Shown here piece by piece: positions 54,482-63,349 of a stretch of 64,000 bases of DNA (positions within the stretch are counted from its first letter, which is position 1; every line of letters begins with the position of its first letter). Both the position numbers and the translations under genes were made by a program. The notes under the pieces were generated by a model that was given only the letters and a program-made list of their open reading frames with translations, did no database searches and had not been told where the DNA came from. The DNA comes from Halomonas litopenaei (GTDB taxonomy: Bacteria > Pseudomonadota > Gammaproteobacteria > Pseudomonadales > Halomonadaceae). Where the stretch lies: positions 806,001 to 870,000 of the forward strand of contig NZ_PXNS01000001.1 of assembly GCF_003045775.1 (NCBI RefSeq), given 5' to 3'.

Positions 54482-54617
54482 AAACGGCAGGCTCCTTTCC
54501 AAATCCATTGGCAGACAAAGGCTCGGGGCATAGTTCAACACGGAATGGGGCCTGTTGGCGACTGTCGCGAGGGGTTAAGGGCACTGACCACGGCGCCATG
54601 TCGGATTTTCTCTTTTT

Positions 54618-54667
54618 CCCAGCCCAGCCCAACCCAGCCCAGCCCAGCCCAACCCAACCCAACCCAA
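54618..54667. repeat. Ten tandem CCCAR pentamers
   Basis: Ten units of CCCAG or CCCAA run without interruption and are preceded by a T-rich stretch (TCTCTTTTTCCC). They lie 137 bp upstream of the IalB start. A five-base period is prone to slippage. Downstream, 54711-54752 carries degenerate GGGATCGA-type repeats. Confidence 0.88.
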
Positions 54668-54751
54668 CCCTACACAAGACCCGGTCGACCTCTGATAGCG
54701 TGGAAGCAGGAGCGACTGCGGGATCGATCGAGAGATCGACAGCGGGATCGA

Positions 54752-54914
54752 CTAGGCGCTGTCCGAAAAGTCGACGAGCGAAGGTTAGACAAGGCAAAAA
54801 TCGGTGAGACAGCGCAGTTTACGGGGTGTAAATGAGCATTTTGACCGGGCTGGCGCACCAGCCGATTTTTAACGCCGTATTACCGAGCGCAGGCACTTTT
54901 CAGACAAGCCCTAG
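54752..54914 (+). mobile_element. MITE-like element, copy 2 (full length, CTAG-flanked)
   Basis: The 155-bp core (54756-54910) is flanked by direct CTAG repeats (54752-54755 and 54911-54914). The ends are inverted: GCGCTGTCCGAAAAGT on the left, and GGCTTGTCTGAAAAGT on the complement of the right (12 of 16 identical). Internal features are AAAAATCGG facing CCGATTTTT and the GGGCTGG-CGCA-CCAGCC hairpin followed by T residues. The right CTAG contains the TAG stop of the arylamine acetyltransferase gene (minus strand). There is no transposase. Confidence 0.9.
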
Positions 54915-55705
54915 AGTGGGGCGAGATCCTCGTAGCTCGCCTCCAGCACGATCCCGAAGTGCTCTTCAAGCGCCGCCAGGTAGGCCGCGCCCGGGGGCAG
55001 GAGCTGTTCGCTTGCCGCGCCCCCGCGTAGGATCTTCAGGGTGAAGTCGGAAAGGCTGATCTGGCCCTCGGGGGTGGCCAGCGCGGCCATGCGCGAGGTG
55101 GTGAAGTGCAGGCCTGGCCAGGTGGAGGTGAAGTGATTGGCCATCTGAATATCACCTTCGCAGACCGTGGTGAAATCGACGCTATAGAGGTCGACCCACT
55201 GGGCTCCCATCAATGATTGCAGCATGATCCCGTAGCGAGCGTTCTCCACCAGTTGTAGTGTCTGGTCTCCGATGTGGAGCGGGGTGTCCGGGGTCAGCGG
55301 GATCGGTGCTCGGGGCGTATTGGTGCCGAAGCCGGCGTCGACCAGCCATTGGCGTTTGTCCAGCGTCACCAGCGATACCTGATGACTGCGCCCGGTGGGG
55401 GTCCCCGACAGATGCACACGTCCCAACAGGGCCCTGGCCTCGAATCCGAAGGCCTCAAGTGCCATCAGCAACAGGCCGTTGAGCTCGAAGCAGTAGCCGC
55501 CCCGGCGTTGACCGATGAGCTTGGCCAGAATGCCCTGGGCACTGACATCCACGCCGCGGCCCAGGCAGATATCGAAGTTCTCGAAGGGCAGCGAGGTGAG
55601 CTGGGCGCGATGCAGCGCGCGCAAGCACTCGGCAGACACCTCGACGGGTTGCACAAGGCCGATACGCTCAAGGTATTGGTCGCAGGGAAAGTCCGAGAGG
55701 GGCAT
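54911..55705 (-). CDS. Arylamine N-acetyltransferase
   Basis: The 264-residue enzyme acetylates arylamines and hydrazines with acetyl-CoA. The catalytic triad is Cys72 (RGGYCFELNG), His108 (GRSHQV) and Asp123 (LVDAGFGTNTP), in the order and spacing of the NAT family. It is a single gene. Its stop codon is the TAG within the CTAG site of a MITE-like element. Confidence 0.95.
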   Translation of the reverse strand: MPLSDFPCDQYLERIGLVQPVEVSAECLRALHRAQLTSLPFENFDICLGRGVDVSAQGILAKLIGQRRGGYCFELNGLLLMALEAFGFEARALLGRVHLSGTPTGRSHQVSLVTLDKRQWLVDAGFGTNTPRAPIPLTPDTPLHIGDQTLQLVENARYGIMLQSLMGAQWVDLYSVDFTTVCEGDIQMANHFTSTWPGLHFTTSRMAALATPEGQISLSDFTLKILRGGAASEQLLPPGAAYLAALEEHFGIVLEASYEDLAPL

Positions 55706-55881
55706 GGGCGGTTACGCGTAGCAAAGTTCGGTTTAGCCTAGTGCGAGGGCAGCGGCCTTGCCAGCCTTCGCGCGTCGTCACCACGCATGCGGACAGGCTC
55801 GGTCGCTTGCCTGCCTGCCCGGCAAAGCGCAACAGCCGTGCTAGGATGACCGATCCTTTTTCGATCGCTTGGGGGCTTGGC

Positions 55882-56403
55882 ATGGAGGAGATGGGGCTGC
55901 GATGGCTCGCCGGGCAGGCCGTCAGCCTGGTGGCGCTCACGCTCTGCGTGATCGGCTTCGCCAGCCGGCATGACGACAAGCTGTTGGTATTGCTGCTGGG
56001 AGCCAACCTGGCCTTCGCGACCCAGTTTGCCCTGCTGGGGAGCTGGGTAGCCGCGTCGATCTCGGCCCTGATCATCCTGCGCATCGCTCTGGCGCGACGC
56101 TTTCCCGGCAATCTGGCGATCATGCTCGGCATGTTGCTCGCCACCTTGCTGGTAGCGGCGCTGACCTGGAGCGATGCGCGTGATCTTCCTGCCCTGGCGG
56201 CAGGGCTGCTTGGGACCTTTGCCATGTTCATGCTCAGAGGGGTGGCGATGCGTCTGGTACTGGCCGGCGCCGCCTTCTGCTGGATCATCAGCAATCTGCT
56301 GGCAGGTTCGCTGGGTGGCACTCTGGCCGAGACGCTGATCTTCGCCACCAACATCATCACCATCGTGCGCCTGAGGCGCCAGGCCTCGGCCGCCGCTCAC
56401 TGA
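55882..56403 (+). CDS. YgjV family inner-membrane protein
   Basis: The product is 173 residues, mostly hydrophobic, with five to six membrane segments. It matches the architecture of E. coli YgjV, including the late segment FCWIISNLLAGSLGGTLAETLIFATNIITIVRLRR. The function is unknown. I start at the ATG at 55882 behind GGGGGC because relatives begin just before the first membrane segment. The ATG at 55846 adds 12 residues and is also possible. Confidence 0.75.
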   Translation: MEEMGLRWLAGQAVSLVALTLCVIGFASRHDDKLLVLLLGANLAFATQFALLGSWVAASISALIILRIALARRFPGNLAIMLGMLLATLLVAALTWSDARDLPALAAGLLGTFAMFMLRGVAMRLVLAGAAFCWIISNLLAGSLGGTLAETLIFATNIITIVRLRRQASAAAH

Positions 56404-56454
56404 TCCTGGCGGCTGTCGTCGATTCCTTGTGGTGGACGCGAAACGGTCACGGAA

Positions 56455-56492
56455 TTGACATCCTTGTCTCGTATATATGAAATTCCATATAT
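56455..56492 (+). promoter_or_regulatory. arsC promoter with ArsR-type operator
   Basis: TTGACA at 56455-56460 is a clear -35 box. Just downstream, ATATATG (56473-56479) and CATATAT (56486-56492) form a perfect 7-bp dyad with a six-base spacer, overlapping where the -10 should lie. AT-rich dyads of this kind are typical ArsR-family operators. The likely regulator is the ArsR protein encoded at 59547. Confidence 0.75.
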
Positions 56493-56507
56493 CCTGAGGC
56501 GCCCCCG

Positions 56508-56963
56508 ATGACGATGTCACAAGAGTCCCGCAAGCAACGCGTGCTGTTTCTGTGTCACGCCAACTCCGCTCGCTCGCTGATGGGCGAGGCGCTGCTGCGC
56601 CACCTGGCCGGTGATCGCTTCGATGCCTTCAGCGCCGGTACCGAGCCGGACGAGCCGCATCAGAAGACGCTGGCCGCGCTCAAGGAGCAGTCCATCAGCA
56701 CCGAGGGGCTCGCCAGTCAGTCCCTCGACAGCTTCGAGGGACAGCACTTCGATGCCGTCATCGTGCTGTGCGACAAGGCCCAGGAAACCTGTCGCGACTG
56801 GGAGGGCAGTCGCGACGAGCATCTCTATTGGGATATCCGCGATCCCCGTGGCATCGAGCGTGACAACGCCTATGCCCAGGCGCTTCAGGAAATCCGCGTG
56901 CGCCTGATGCTGTGGCTGCAGATCAAGGATCGTGATCGCGCCCGCCACCTGGCCGACGATTGA
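56508..56963 (+). CDS. arsC: Arsenate reductase / low-molecular-weight phosphatase family
   Basis: The 151-residue LMW-phosphatase-fold protein has P-loop Cys16 in CHANSARS. Cys88 and Cys95 have the seven-residue spacing of the redox pair in thioredoxin-coupled pI258-type ArsC. It would reduce arsenate to arsenite. It is the first gene of a probable operon with the GAPDH and arsJ genes, which handle arsenate a second way. The ATG at 56508 follows a GAGG; an ATG two codons on is an alternative. Confidence 0.9.
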   Translation: MTMSQESRKQRVLFLCHANSARSLMGEALLRHLAGDRFDAFSAGTEPDEPHQKTLAALKEQSISTEGLASQSLDSFEGQHFDAVIVLCDKAQETCRDWEGSRDEHLYWDIRDPRGIERDNAYAQALQEIRVRLMLWLQIKDRDRARHLADD

Positions 56964-57035
56964 TGGCGTAACCCTCTGTCGGCAGAGCCTGGCGGGTGCC
57001 GGGGCGCGATACTCACTTTCTAAAGCGAGACTTTC

Positions 57036-58052
57036 ATGACACTACGTATCGGTATCAATGGTTTCGGGCGGATCGGCCGCCTGGTGGTTCGCAGCCTGTG
57101 GCCGCGTATCGCCGCCGGGGAGGTCGACCTGGTTCGCGTCAACGATCCCGGTGGTGACGCCGCCACCTTCGCCCACCTGCTGGAGTTCGATTCGGTGCAC
57201 GGCCACTTTTCGCCTGAGGGCGGGATCAATGGCGAGGGCGAGCAGCTGAACTTCGACGGTCGCGCGGTGGCCTTCAGCGGAGCAAGCGTGCCGGCCGACG
57301 CGGACTGGTCCGGCTGCGACGTGGTGATCGAATGCTCCGGCAAGCACAAGACCCTGGATAGGCTTCAGGCCTATCTCGACCAGGGCGTGCGGCGCGTCGT
57401 GGTCAGCGCGCCGGTCAAGGAGGAGGGCGTGCTCAACGTGGTCATGGGGGTCAACGATGATCTCTACGAGCCCGAGCGTCACCGCATCGTCACCGCCGCC
57501 AGTTGCACCACCAACTGTCTGGCCCCGGTGGTCAAGGTGATTCAACAGCGTTTCGGAATCCGTCATGGCTCCATGACCACGGTGCATGACATCACCAACA
57601 CCCAGACCATCCTCGACGCGCCTCACAAGGACCTGCGTCGGGCGCGGGCCTGTGGCATGAGCCTGATCCCTACCACGACCGGGTCGGCCAAGGCGATCAC
57701 CGCGATCTTTCCCGAGCTCGAGGGCAAGCTCAATGGCCACGCCATCCGCGTGCCGCTGGCCAATGCCTCGCTCACCGACATGGTCTTCGAACTTGAGCGC
57801 GAGGTGACGGTGGATGAGGTCAACGCCGCCCTGCGCGAGGCCGCCGAAGGGGAGCTTGCCGGCATTCTCGGCTACGAGGAGCGCCCGCTGGTGTCCATCG
57901 ATTACCGCACCGACCCGCGCAGCTCGATCATCGATGCGCTGTCGACCATGGTGGTCAACGCCACCCAGCTCAAGCTCTACGCCTGGTACGACAACGAGTG
58001 GGGCTACGCCAACCGCACCGCAGAGCTGGCGCTGAAGGTGGGTCGTGGCTGA
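57036..58052 (+). CDS. ArsJ-associated glyceraldehyde-3-phosphate dehydrogenase
   Basis: The 338-residue GAPDH has an N-terminal NAD fold ([16 protein letters not shown]) and catalytic Cys157 (ASCTTNC) with His184. In arsJ operons this enzyme uses arsenate in place of phosphate to make unstable 1-arseno-3-phosphoglycerate, which ArsJ exports. Context decides between this and a glycolytic GAPDH: it lies between arsC and arsJ and overlaps arsJ by 8 bp. Confidence 0.92.
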   Translation: MTLRIGINGFGRIGRLVVRSLWPRIAAGEVDLVRVNDPGGDAATFAHLLEFDSVHGHFSPEGGINGEGEQLNFDGRAVAFSGASVPADADWSGCDVVIECSGKHKTLDRLQAYLDQGVRRVVVSAPVKEEGVLNVVMGVNDDLYEPERHRIVTAASCTTNCLAPVVKVIQQRFGIRHGSMTTVHDITNTQTILDAPHKDLRRARACGMSLIPTTTGSAKAITAIFPELEGKLNGHAIRVPLANASLTDMVFELEREVTVDEVNAALREAAEGELAGILGYEERPLVSIDYRTDPRSSIIDALSTMVVNATQLKLYAWYDNEWGYANRTAELALKVGRG

Positions 58053-59307
58053 ATCGTTGATGGCGCGGGTGAAGGCGCTGCCCTTCGAAATCCGCCAGTA
58101 CCTGCTGATCACCGGCAACTACTGGGCCTTTACCGTTACCGACGGCGCCCTGCGCATGCTGGTGGTGCTGCACTTCCACCAGTTGGGCTATTCGCCCCTC
58201 GAAGTGGCGATGCTGTTCTTGTTCTACGAAGCCTTCGGAGTGATCACCAACCTGGTGGGGGGCTGGCTCGGAGCACGGCTGGGGCTCAATCGCACCATGA
58301 ATCTGGGACTCGCTCTGCAGATCGTGGCGCTGGCCATGCTGATGGTGCCGTCCTCGGCGCTGAGCGTGGCCTGGGTCATGGCGGCCCAGGCATTGTCGGG
58401 CATCGCCAAGGACCTCAACAAGATGAGTGCCAAGAGCGCGGTCAAGGTACTGGTGCCCGCCGAGAGTGCCTCGGCAAGCTCTACCCTGTATCGCTGGGTG
58501 GCGATCCTGACCGGCTCCAAGAACGCGCTGAAGGGAGCCGGTTTCTTCCTCGGCGGCCTGCTGCTGACGCTGATCGGCTTTCGTGGTGCGGTCATCGTCA
58601 TGGCGGTGATGCTGCTGGCGGTGCTGGTCCTCTCGCTGGTTCGCCTCAAGGCCGATCTGGGGCGCGCGAAGCGCAAGCCCAAGTTCTCCGAGATATTTTC
58701 CAAGTCCCGCGCGATCAATGTCCTGTCGGCCGCGCGCCTGTGTCTGTTTGCCTCCCGCGATGTCTGGTTCGTGGTGGCCTTGCCGGTGTTTCTCTATGAC
58801 CAGCATGGCTGGAGCCACTGGACGGTGGGCGGGCTGCTGGCGATCTGGGTGATCGGCTACGGCGGTGTCCAGACCCAGGCGCCCCGGCTGACCTCGCTGA
58901 TGGCAGGAAGCCAGCGACGCACGACGGTATTCTGGGCGCTGGCCCTGGCGGGGCTGCCAGCCCTGCTGGCGGTGCTGCCGCTGGCTCAGGTGGGCTGGCT
59001 GGTGGTGGGTCTGTTGCTGTTCGGGGTGCTGTTCGCCATCAATTCGAGCTGGCACAGCTACCTGATCGTGCACTACGCCCGCGCCGAGGGTGCCTCCATG
59101 GACGTGGGCTTCTATTACATGGCCAACGCCATGGGGCGCCTGCTCGGCACCTTGCTGTCGGGATGGCTGTATCAAAGCCAGGGGCTTTCGGCCTGCCTGT
59201 GGGTGTCGGCGGCGCTGGTGCTGGCCAGCGCCTTGATGGCACTGGCCTTGCCCGGCGATGGTGAGCCTGAGTCCGCAGCCGCTGACGACGAGGCAAGGCC
59301 CGCTTAG
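58045..59307 (+). CDS. arsJ: Organoarsenical efflux MFS permease ArsJ
   Basis: The 420-residue MFS protein has about 11-12 membrane segments and begins [38 protein letters not shown], typical of ArsJ. It exports 1-arseno-3-phosphoglycerate formed by the upstream GAPDH. It starts at a GTG within the end of that gene, with an ATG five codons later as alternative. The TAG stop lies in the TTAG boundary of a MITE-like element, which separates the operon from arsR. Confidence 0.92.
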   Translation: MAESLMARVKALPFEIRQYLLITGNYWAFTVTDGALRMLVVLHFHQLGYSPLEVAMLFLFYEAFGVITNLVGGWLGARLGLNRTMNLGLALQIVALAMLMVPSSALSVAWVMAAQALSGIAKDLNKMSAKSAVKVLVPAESASASSTLYRWVAILTGSKNALKGAGFFLGGLLLTLIGFRGAVIVMAVMLLAVLVLSLVRLKADLGRAKRKPKFSEIFSKSRAINVLSAARLCLFASRDVWFVVALPVFLYDQHGWSHWTVGGLLAIWVIGYGGVQTQAPRLTSLMAGSQRRTTVFWALALAGLPALLAVLPLAQVGWLVVGLLLFGVLFAINSSWHSYLIVHYARAEGASMDVGFYYMANAMGRLLGTLLSGWLYQSQGLSACLWVSAALVLASALMALALPGDGEPESAAADDEARPA

Positions 59308-59450
59308 GGCTTGTCTGAAAAGTGCCTACGCTCGGTAATACGGCGTTAAAAATCGGATCAACATGCTCATTTACACCCTGTAAACTGCGCTGTCTCACCG
59401 ATTTTTGCCTTGTCTAACCTTCGCTCGCCGACTTTTCGGACAGAGCCTAG
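59304..59450 (-). mobile_element. MITE-like element, copy 3 (internal hairpin deleted)
   Basis: This copy is inverted relative to copies 1 and 2. Its 139-bp core (59308-59446) is bounded by TTAG (59304-59307) and CTAG (59447-59450). It is 16 bp shorter than copy 2 because the GGGCTGG-CGCA-CCAGCC hairpin is cleanly missing (GTTGATCCGATTTTT on the complement). The TTAG contains the arsJ stop codon. Both ends keep the GAAAAGT inverted repeats. Confidence 0.9.
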
Positions 59451-59546
59451 GATAGTCGGCCCGCGGAGGAACCCCGTGGCGCTGAACGAAGAAAGCCGCT
59501 GCCCAGGGAAAAAAGATGAACAGGCAAAGATGAACAGGAAACGCCG

Positions 59547-59900
59547 ATGATGTCGCTGGACCCGTTACGCCTCTACAAGTGCTTGTCGGAAGAGACGCGC
59601 CTGTCGATCATGCTGTTGCTGCTGCAGGAAGGAGAGCTCTGCGTCTGCGAAATGACCGCGGTGCTCGAGGTGTCGCAACCCAAGGTGTCACGCCACCTGG
59701 CGGAGTTGCGCCGCTGTGGGTTGCTCCAGGATCGTCGCGATGGCCAGTGGGTCCACTACCGACTGAGCGCCGAGCTGCCCGACTGGGCGCTCGACTGTCT
59801 CGAAGCCGGCGCCCGGGGGCGTCGGGCCGAGCTCGAGGCATTGCACGCAGGACTGGCCAGGATGGGGGATCGTCCGCAGCGCTGCGAGAGCCTTTGCTGA
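59547..59900 (+). CDS. arsR: ArsR family metalloregulator
   Basis: The 117-residue winged-helix repressor has the arsenic-sensing CxC pair Cys32 and Cys34 (GELCVCEMT), and the recognition helix QPKVSRHLAELRRCG follows. It probably represses the arsC-GAPDH-arsJ operon through the dyad at 56473-56492. Unusually it lies after that operon, beyond a MITE-like element. AGGAA precedes the tandem ATG codons at 59547/59550. Confidence 0.92.
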   Translation: MMSLDPLRLYKCLSEETRLSIMLLLLQEGELCVCEMTAVLEVSQPKVSRHLAELRRCGLLQDRRDGQWVHYRLSAELPDWALDCLEAGARGRRAELEALHAGLARMGDRPQRCESLC

Positions 59901-60007
59901 GGCGCTGTCGCCTTCCAGGGTGACTCCGGATCGCCTTGCCCGGCCTTTGAAAAGACGCAGGCAACTTGCCTGTATAGCAAGAAGAGGGCCTACACTGAAG
60001 CTGTGCA

Positions 60008-60047
60008 CCGGCATGTTAATTCTCATGCTAATCAATTAACATGCCGG
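60008..60047. repeat. Perfect 14-bp palindrome upstream of glucose dehydrogenase
   Basis: CCGGCATGTTAATT (60008-60021) and AATTAACATGCCGG (60034-60047) are perfect inverted repeats around a 12-base AT-rich spacer, 34 bp before the start codon. The position fits an operator or a strong 5' hairpin in the mRNA. No T-run follows. Confidence 0.85.
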
Positions 60048-60081
60048 CCACTTAAACGATTCAGCGCAAGGACCTTGGATC

Positions 60082-62433
60082 ATGATCATCTACTCCCTCA
60101 TCTTGTTGTTGGTGGGGCTTTCGCTATTGGGGGGCGGCGCCTGGCTGGCCACCCTGGGTGGAAGCTGGTACTACGCCCTGGCCGGTCTGGTGCTGATCGC
60201 GGTGGGCGCCATGGCGCGCTCCCGTCGCGTGCCGGCGCAGCTGCTTTACGCCGGTCTGCTTGTCGCCACGGCCGCCTGGGCCCTCTGGGAATCCGGCTAT
60301 GACTGGTGGCCGCTGGCCACCCGCATGGGCCTGTTGATGCTGCTTGCCATTCCGCTGCTGTGGCCGCCGCGTGCCGGCAAGCGTCTGGGCACGGTCGTGC
60401 TGCTGCCGGTCTGGGCGGTGCTGGGTGTAGGCCTGCTGGGTAGTCTGGCGGCGGACGCCCATCGCATCGAGGGGCGACTCAACGAGGACGAGATCGTCCA
60501 GTCACCCGAGCTTGGCGATTCGCCGGAGGCGAGCTGGCATGCCTACGGCCGCAGCAACCTGGGTCAGCGCTACTCGCCGCTGGACCAGATCACCCCGGAT
60601 AACGTCGGCGAACTGGAACTGGCCTGGCAGTATCAGACCGGTGACAGGAAGGGCCCCGACGACGTCGGGGAGACCACCTACGAGGCCACGCCACTCAAAG
60701 TCGGCAATGCGCTGTTTCTGTGTACGCCGCACAACTGGCTGGTGACGCTTGACGCCGATAGCGGCGAGAAGCTTTGGCAGTATGACGCCAAGGTGCCGGC
60801 GGAAAGCTCACGCCAGCACCAGACCTGTCGTGGCGTCTCCTACCTGCCGCCGGCATCCGGCGATGGCGATAGCCTCGACGTCGCGGCGGCGAGCCAGCCG
60901 GCCGAGGCGCTGGAGCCGATCCAGTGCGACGCCCAGCTGTTCATGCCGACCTCCGATGCGCGCCTGCTGGCCGTCGATCCGGCCACCGGTGCCCGCTGCG
61001 CCAACTTCGCCGACAACGGCGAGCTGGACCTGATGCACAACATGCCGTTCACCCAGTCCGGCTTCTACTACTCGACCTCGCCCCCCGTGGTGGCCAATGG
61101 CCTGGTGGTGGTGGCCGGGGCGGTCAATGACAACTACGCCGTCGATTCACCCTCCGGCGTGATCCGCGCCTACGACGCCAGGACCGGCGAGCTGCGCTGG
61201 AACTGGGATTCCGGCAACCCGAACGAGACCGCGCCGATCGGTGAGGACGAGACCTACGCCACCAGCTCCCCCAATAGCTGGGCGGTGGCCAGCGCCGACG
61301 AAGAGCTGGGGCTGATCTACTTCCCGATGGGCAACCGGACCCCGGACCAGCTCGGCCACTTCCGCAGTGAGGCCGAAGAGAAGTTCGCCACCTCGGTGGT
61401 GGCGCTGCGTCTGGACAGCGGCCAGGTGGAGTGGGTCCAGCAGTTCGTCCACCACGACCTGTGGGACATGGACACCCCGGCGCAGCCGAGCCTGGTCGAC
61501 CTGGAGACCGACGAGGGCATGCAGCCCGCGCTGGTGGTGCCGACCAAGCAGGGGGACGTCTACGTCCTCAACCGCGCCACCGGCGAGCCGATCTTCCCGA
61601 TCACCGAGGAGCCGGCACCGCAGGGCACCATCGAAGGCGACTACGCGGCACCGACCCAGCCCAGGTCTGCCCTGAGCTTCCGTCCGCCGAAGCTGCGCGA
61701 GGCCGACATGTGGGGAGGCAGCCTGATCGACCAGATGGTCTGCCGTATCCAGTTCCGCTCGCTGCGCTACGAGGGTCAGTACACCCCGCCGTCCGAGCAG
61801 GGCACCATCGTCTTCCCCGGCAACTTCGGCGTCTTCAACTGGGGTAGCCTGGCGGTGGACCCCAAGCGCCAGGTGATGTTCGGCATGCCGCTGTATCTGG
61901 CCTTCACCAGCACCCTGGTGCCCAAGGATGGCGCCGAACTCGGCGAGACCAACCAGGGTGAGCAGGGGCTCAACGAGAACGCCGGTGCCGACTACGCGGT
62001 GGAGATGAAGCCGTTCCTGTCGCCGCTGGGCATTCCCTGCCAGCAGCCGCCCTGGGGCTACGTGGCCGGCACCGACCTGCGTACCGGTGAGGTCGCCTGG
62101 CAGCACAAGAACGGCACCATCGAAGACATGACAGCGCTGCCGCTGCCCTTCGAGATGGGGGTGCCGGGTATCGGCGGTCCGATCATCACCGACGGAGGAG
62201 TGGCCTTCCTGGCGGCGTCCGTGGACGACTACTTCCGTGCCTACGACCTGACCACCGGCGAGCAGCTGTGGGAGTCGCGGCTGCCAGCCGGCGGCCAGGC
62301 CACGCCGATGACCTACCTCAATAGCAAAGGCGAGCAGATGGTCGTGCTGGTGGCCGGGGGGCATGGCTCGATCGGCACCACCATCGGTGACTACGTGATG
62401 GCCTACAAGCTGCCGGATCAGGCGTCACAGTAG
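60082..62433 (+). CDS. gcd: PQQ-dependent membrane glucose dehydrogenase
   Basis: The 783-residue quinoprotein oxidises glucose to gluconolactone in the periplasm and feeds electrons to ubiquinone. About five membrane segments occupy residues 1-130. The eight-bladed PQQ propeller follows, with WHAYGRSNLGQRYSPLDQIT (about 152) and Trp-docking repeats such as DADSGEKLWQYD, DARTGELRWNWD and LRTGEVAWQH. HHDLWDMDTPAQPSLVD is a catalytic-site segment of the family. PQQ synthesis genes are not in this window. It follows a 14-bp palindrome and ends before a strong terminator. Confidence 0.93.
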   Translation: MIIYSLILLLVGLSLLGGGAWLATLGGSWYYALAGLVLIAVGAMARSRRVPAQLLYAGLLVATAAWALWESGYDWWPLATRMGLLMLLAIPLLWPPRAGKRLGTVVLLPVWAVLGVGLLGSLAADAHRIEGRLNEDEIVQSPELGDSPEASWHAYGRSNLGQRYSPLDQITPDNVGELELAWQYQTGDRKGPDDVGETTYEATPLKVGNALFLCTPHNWLVTLDADSGEKLWQYDAKVPAESSRQHQTCRGVSYLPPASGDGDSLDVAAASQPAEALEPIQCDAQLFMPTSDARLLAVDPATGARCANFADNGELDLMHNMPFTQSGFYYSTSPPVVANGLVVVAGAVNDNYAVDSPSGVIRAYDARTGELRWNWDSGNPNETAPIGEDETYATSSPNSWAVASADEELGLIYFPMGNRTPDQLGHFRSEAEEKFATSVVALRLDSGQVEWVQQFVHHDLWDMDTPAQPSLVDLETDEGMQPALVVPTKQGDVYVLNRATGEPIFPITEEPAPQGTIEGDYAAPTQPRSALSFRPPKLREADMWGGSLIDQMVCRIQFRSLRYEGQYTPPSEQGTIVFPGNFGVFNWGSLAVDPKRQVMFGMPLYLAFTSTLVPKDGAELGETNQGEQGLNENAGADYAVEMKPFLSPLGIPCQQPPWGYVAGTDLRTGEVAWQHKNGTIEDMTALPLPFEMGVPGIGGPIITDGGVAFLAASVDDYFRAYDLTTGEQLWESRLPAGGQATPMTYLNSKGEQMVVLVAGGHGSIGTTIGDYVMAYKLPDQASQ

Positions 62434-62489
62434 GCGAGCAGGGAGGGGAGCCGAACATCCGGCTCCTGCCCTGAAACAACGCCGTTGCA

Positions 62490-62529
62490 GCAAGAGCCCT
62501 CGTCGGATACCCGACGGGGGCTCTTGCTT
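62490..62529 (+). terminator. gcd terminator
   Basis: GCAAGAGCCC (62490-62499) pairs with GGGCTCTTGC (62518-62527), with an inner CGTCGG/CCGACG stem. TT follows. The long stem compensates for the short T-run. Confidence 0.8.
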
Positions 62530-62666
62530 AGGTAACGGGGCGGATGACCGGGGTGCGGCAAAACACCCGCTACCGGCCATAATAAAAGATTCAGATAATG
62601 GGGATCTTTGTGCCGCTTCGGGATCGTGTGTCCCGACGGCCTACCGCCAGGGACAGGGAGAAACGC

Positions 62667-63284
62667 ATGTCAGATATCGTCCTCTACGTGATGATCTACG
62701 CGGCCGTGCTGTTGTCGATCTATCAGGTCTACTACATCTACTACGAGCAGCACTTTGCCGACTTCGAGAAGCGTCCCGGAATGGACGCCGAGGCGCTTGA
62801 GGAGCTGTCGCGGCTGGCCGAGCAGGCCAGGAATACCGGTGATCGCGAGGCCTTTGCCCGGGCGGTGAACGAGCGCTTCGATGGCCGCGTCGACCCCAGG
62901 GTAGCGCTGGCGGCCTTTTCTCGGGACGACGAGCCGGTCAATGCCGCCATGCTGCTACGCCGGCGTCGCCAGATCGTCACCAATGGGCGCATCATGGTCC
63001 GCCATCTGGCCAGCTGGACGACCCGCCCGCCGAGCCGGGACCTGCGTGGCACCCTGATCATCGTGATCATCGCGCTGTGCCTGTCGGTGCTGGGGCTGGG
63101 TGGGCTCAGCGTCTATACCATCGGCTATGAACTGGGCTCACCGGCGTTCGCCTGGGCCAACGATCCCGCCATCCTGCTTTCGTTGATCGCGCTGCTGATC
63201 GTCGCCACCCACCTAGTCTACAAGCTGGACGTCTACCTTCACGATCTCTACGAAATCGGCAGGCTGAATCCGCACTTTCGCTAG
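62667..63284 (+). CDS. Hypothetical membrane protein
   Basis: The 205-residue protein has one N-terminal membrane segment (about residues 3-24), a charged cytoplasmic-type middle (30-125, Arg/Glu rich) and two C-terminal membrane segments (about 131-153 and 170-192). I do not recognise a family. The start at 62667 has GGGAG upstream; the frame is open 23 codons more. The TAG stop is part of a CTAG site that begins a collapsed MITE-like copy. Confidence 0.7.
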   Translation: MSDIVLYVMIYAAVLLSIYQVYYIYYEQHFADFEKRPGMDAEALEELSRLAEQARNTGDREAFARAVNERFDGRVDPRVALAAFSRDDEPVNAAMLLRRRRQIVTNGRIMVRHLASWTTRPPSRDLRGTLIIVIIALCLSVLGLGGLSVYTIGYELGSPAFAWANDPAILLSLIALLIVATHLVYKLDVYLHDLYEIGRLNPHFR

Positions 63285-63331
63285 GGCTAGCCTGAAAAGT
63301 GCCCGTGCTCGTCGACTATTCGGGCAGGGCT
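63281..63331 (-). mobile_element. MITE-like element, copy 4 (collapsed to its two ends)
   Basis: GGGCTAGCCTGAAAAGTGCCCGTGCTCG (63284-63311) is the left end as in copy 3. It is joined directly to TCGACTATTCGGGCAGGGCT, the opposite end. Copy 3 has GCTCG near both ends, so loss between these short direct repeats would give this 47-base remnant. It begins at the CTAG (63281-63284) containing the stop codon of the upstream membrane protein gene. Confidence 0.75.
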
Positions 63332-63349
63332 CCAGGCGTCGCCGTATCT

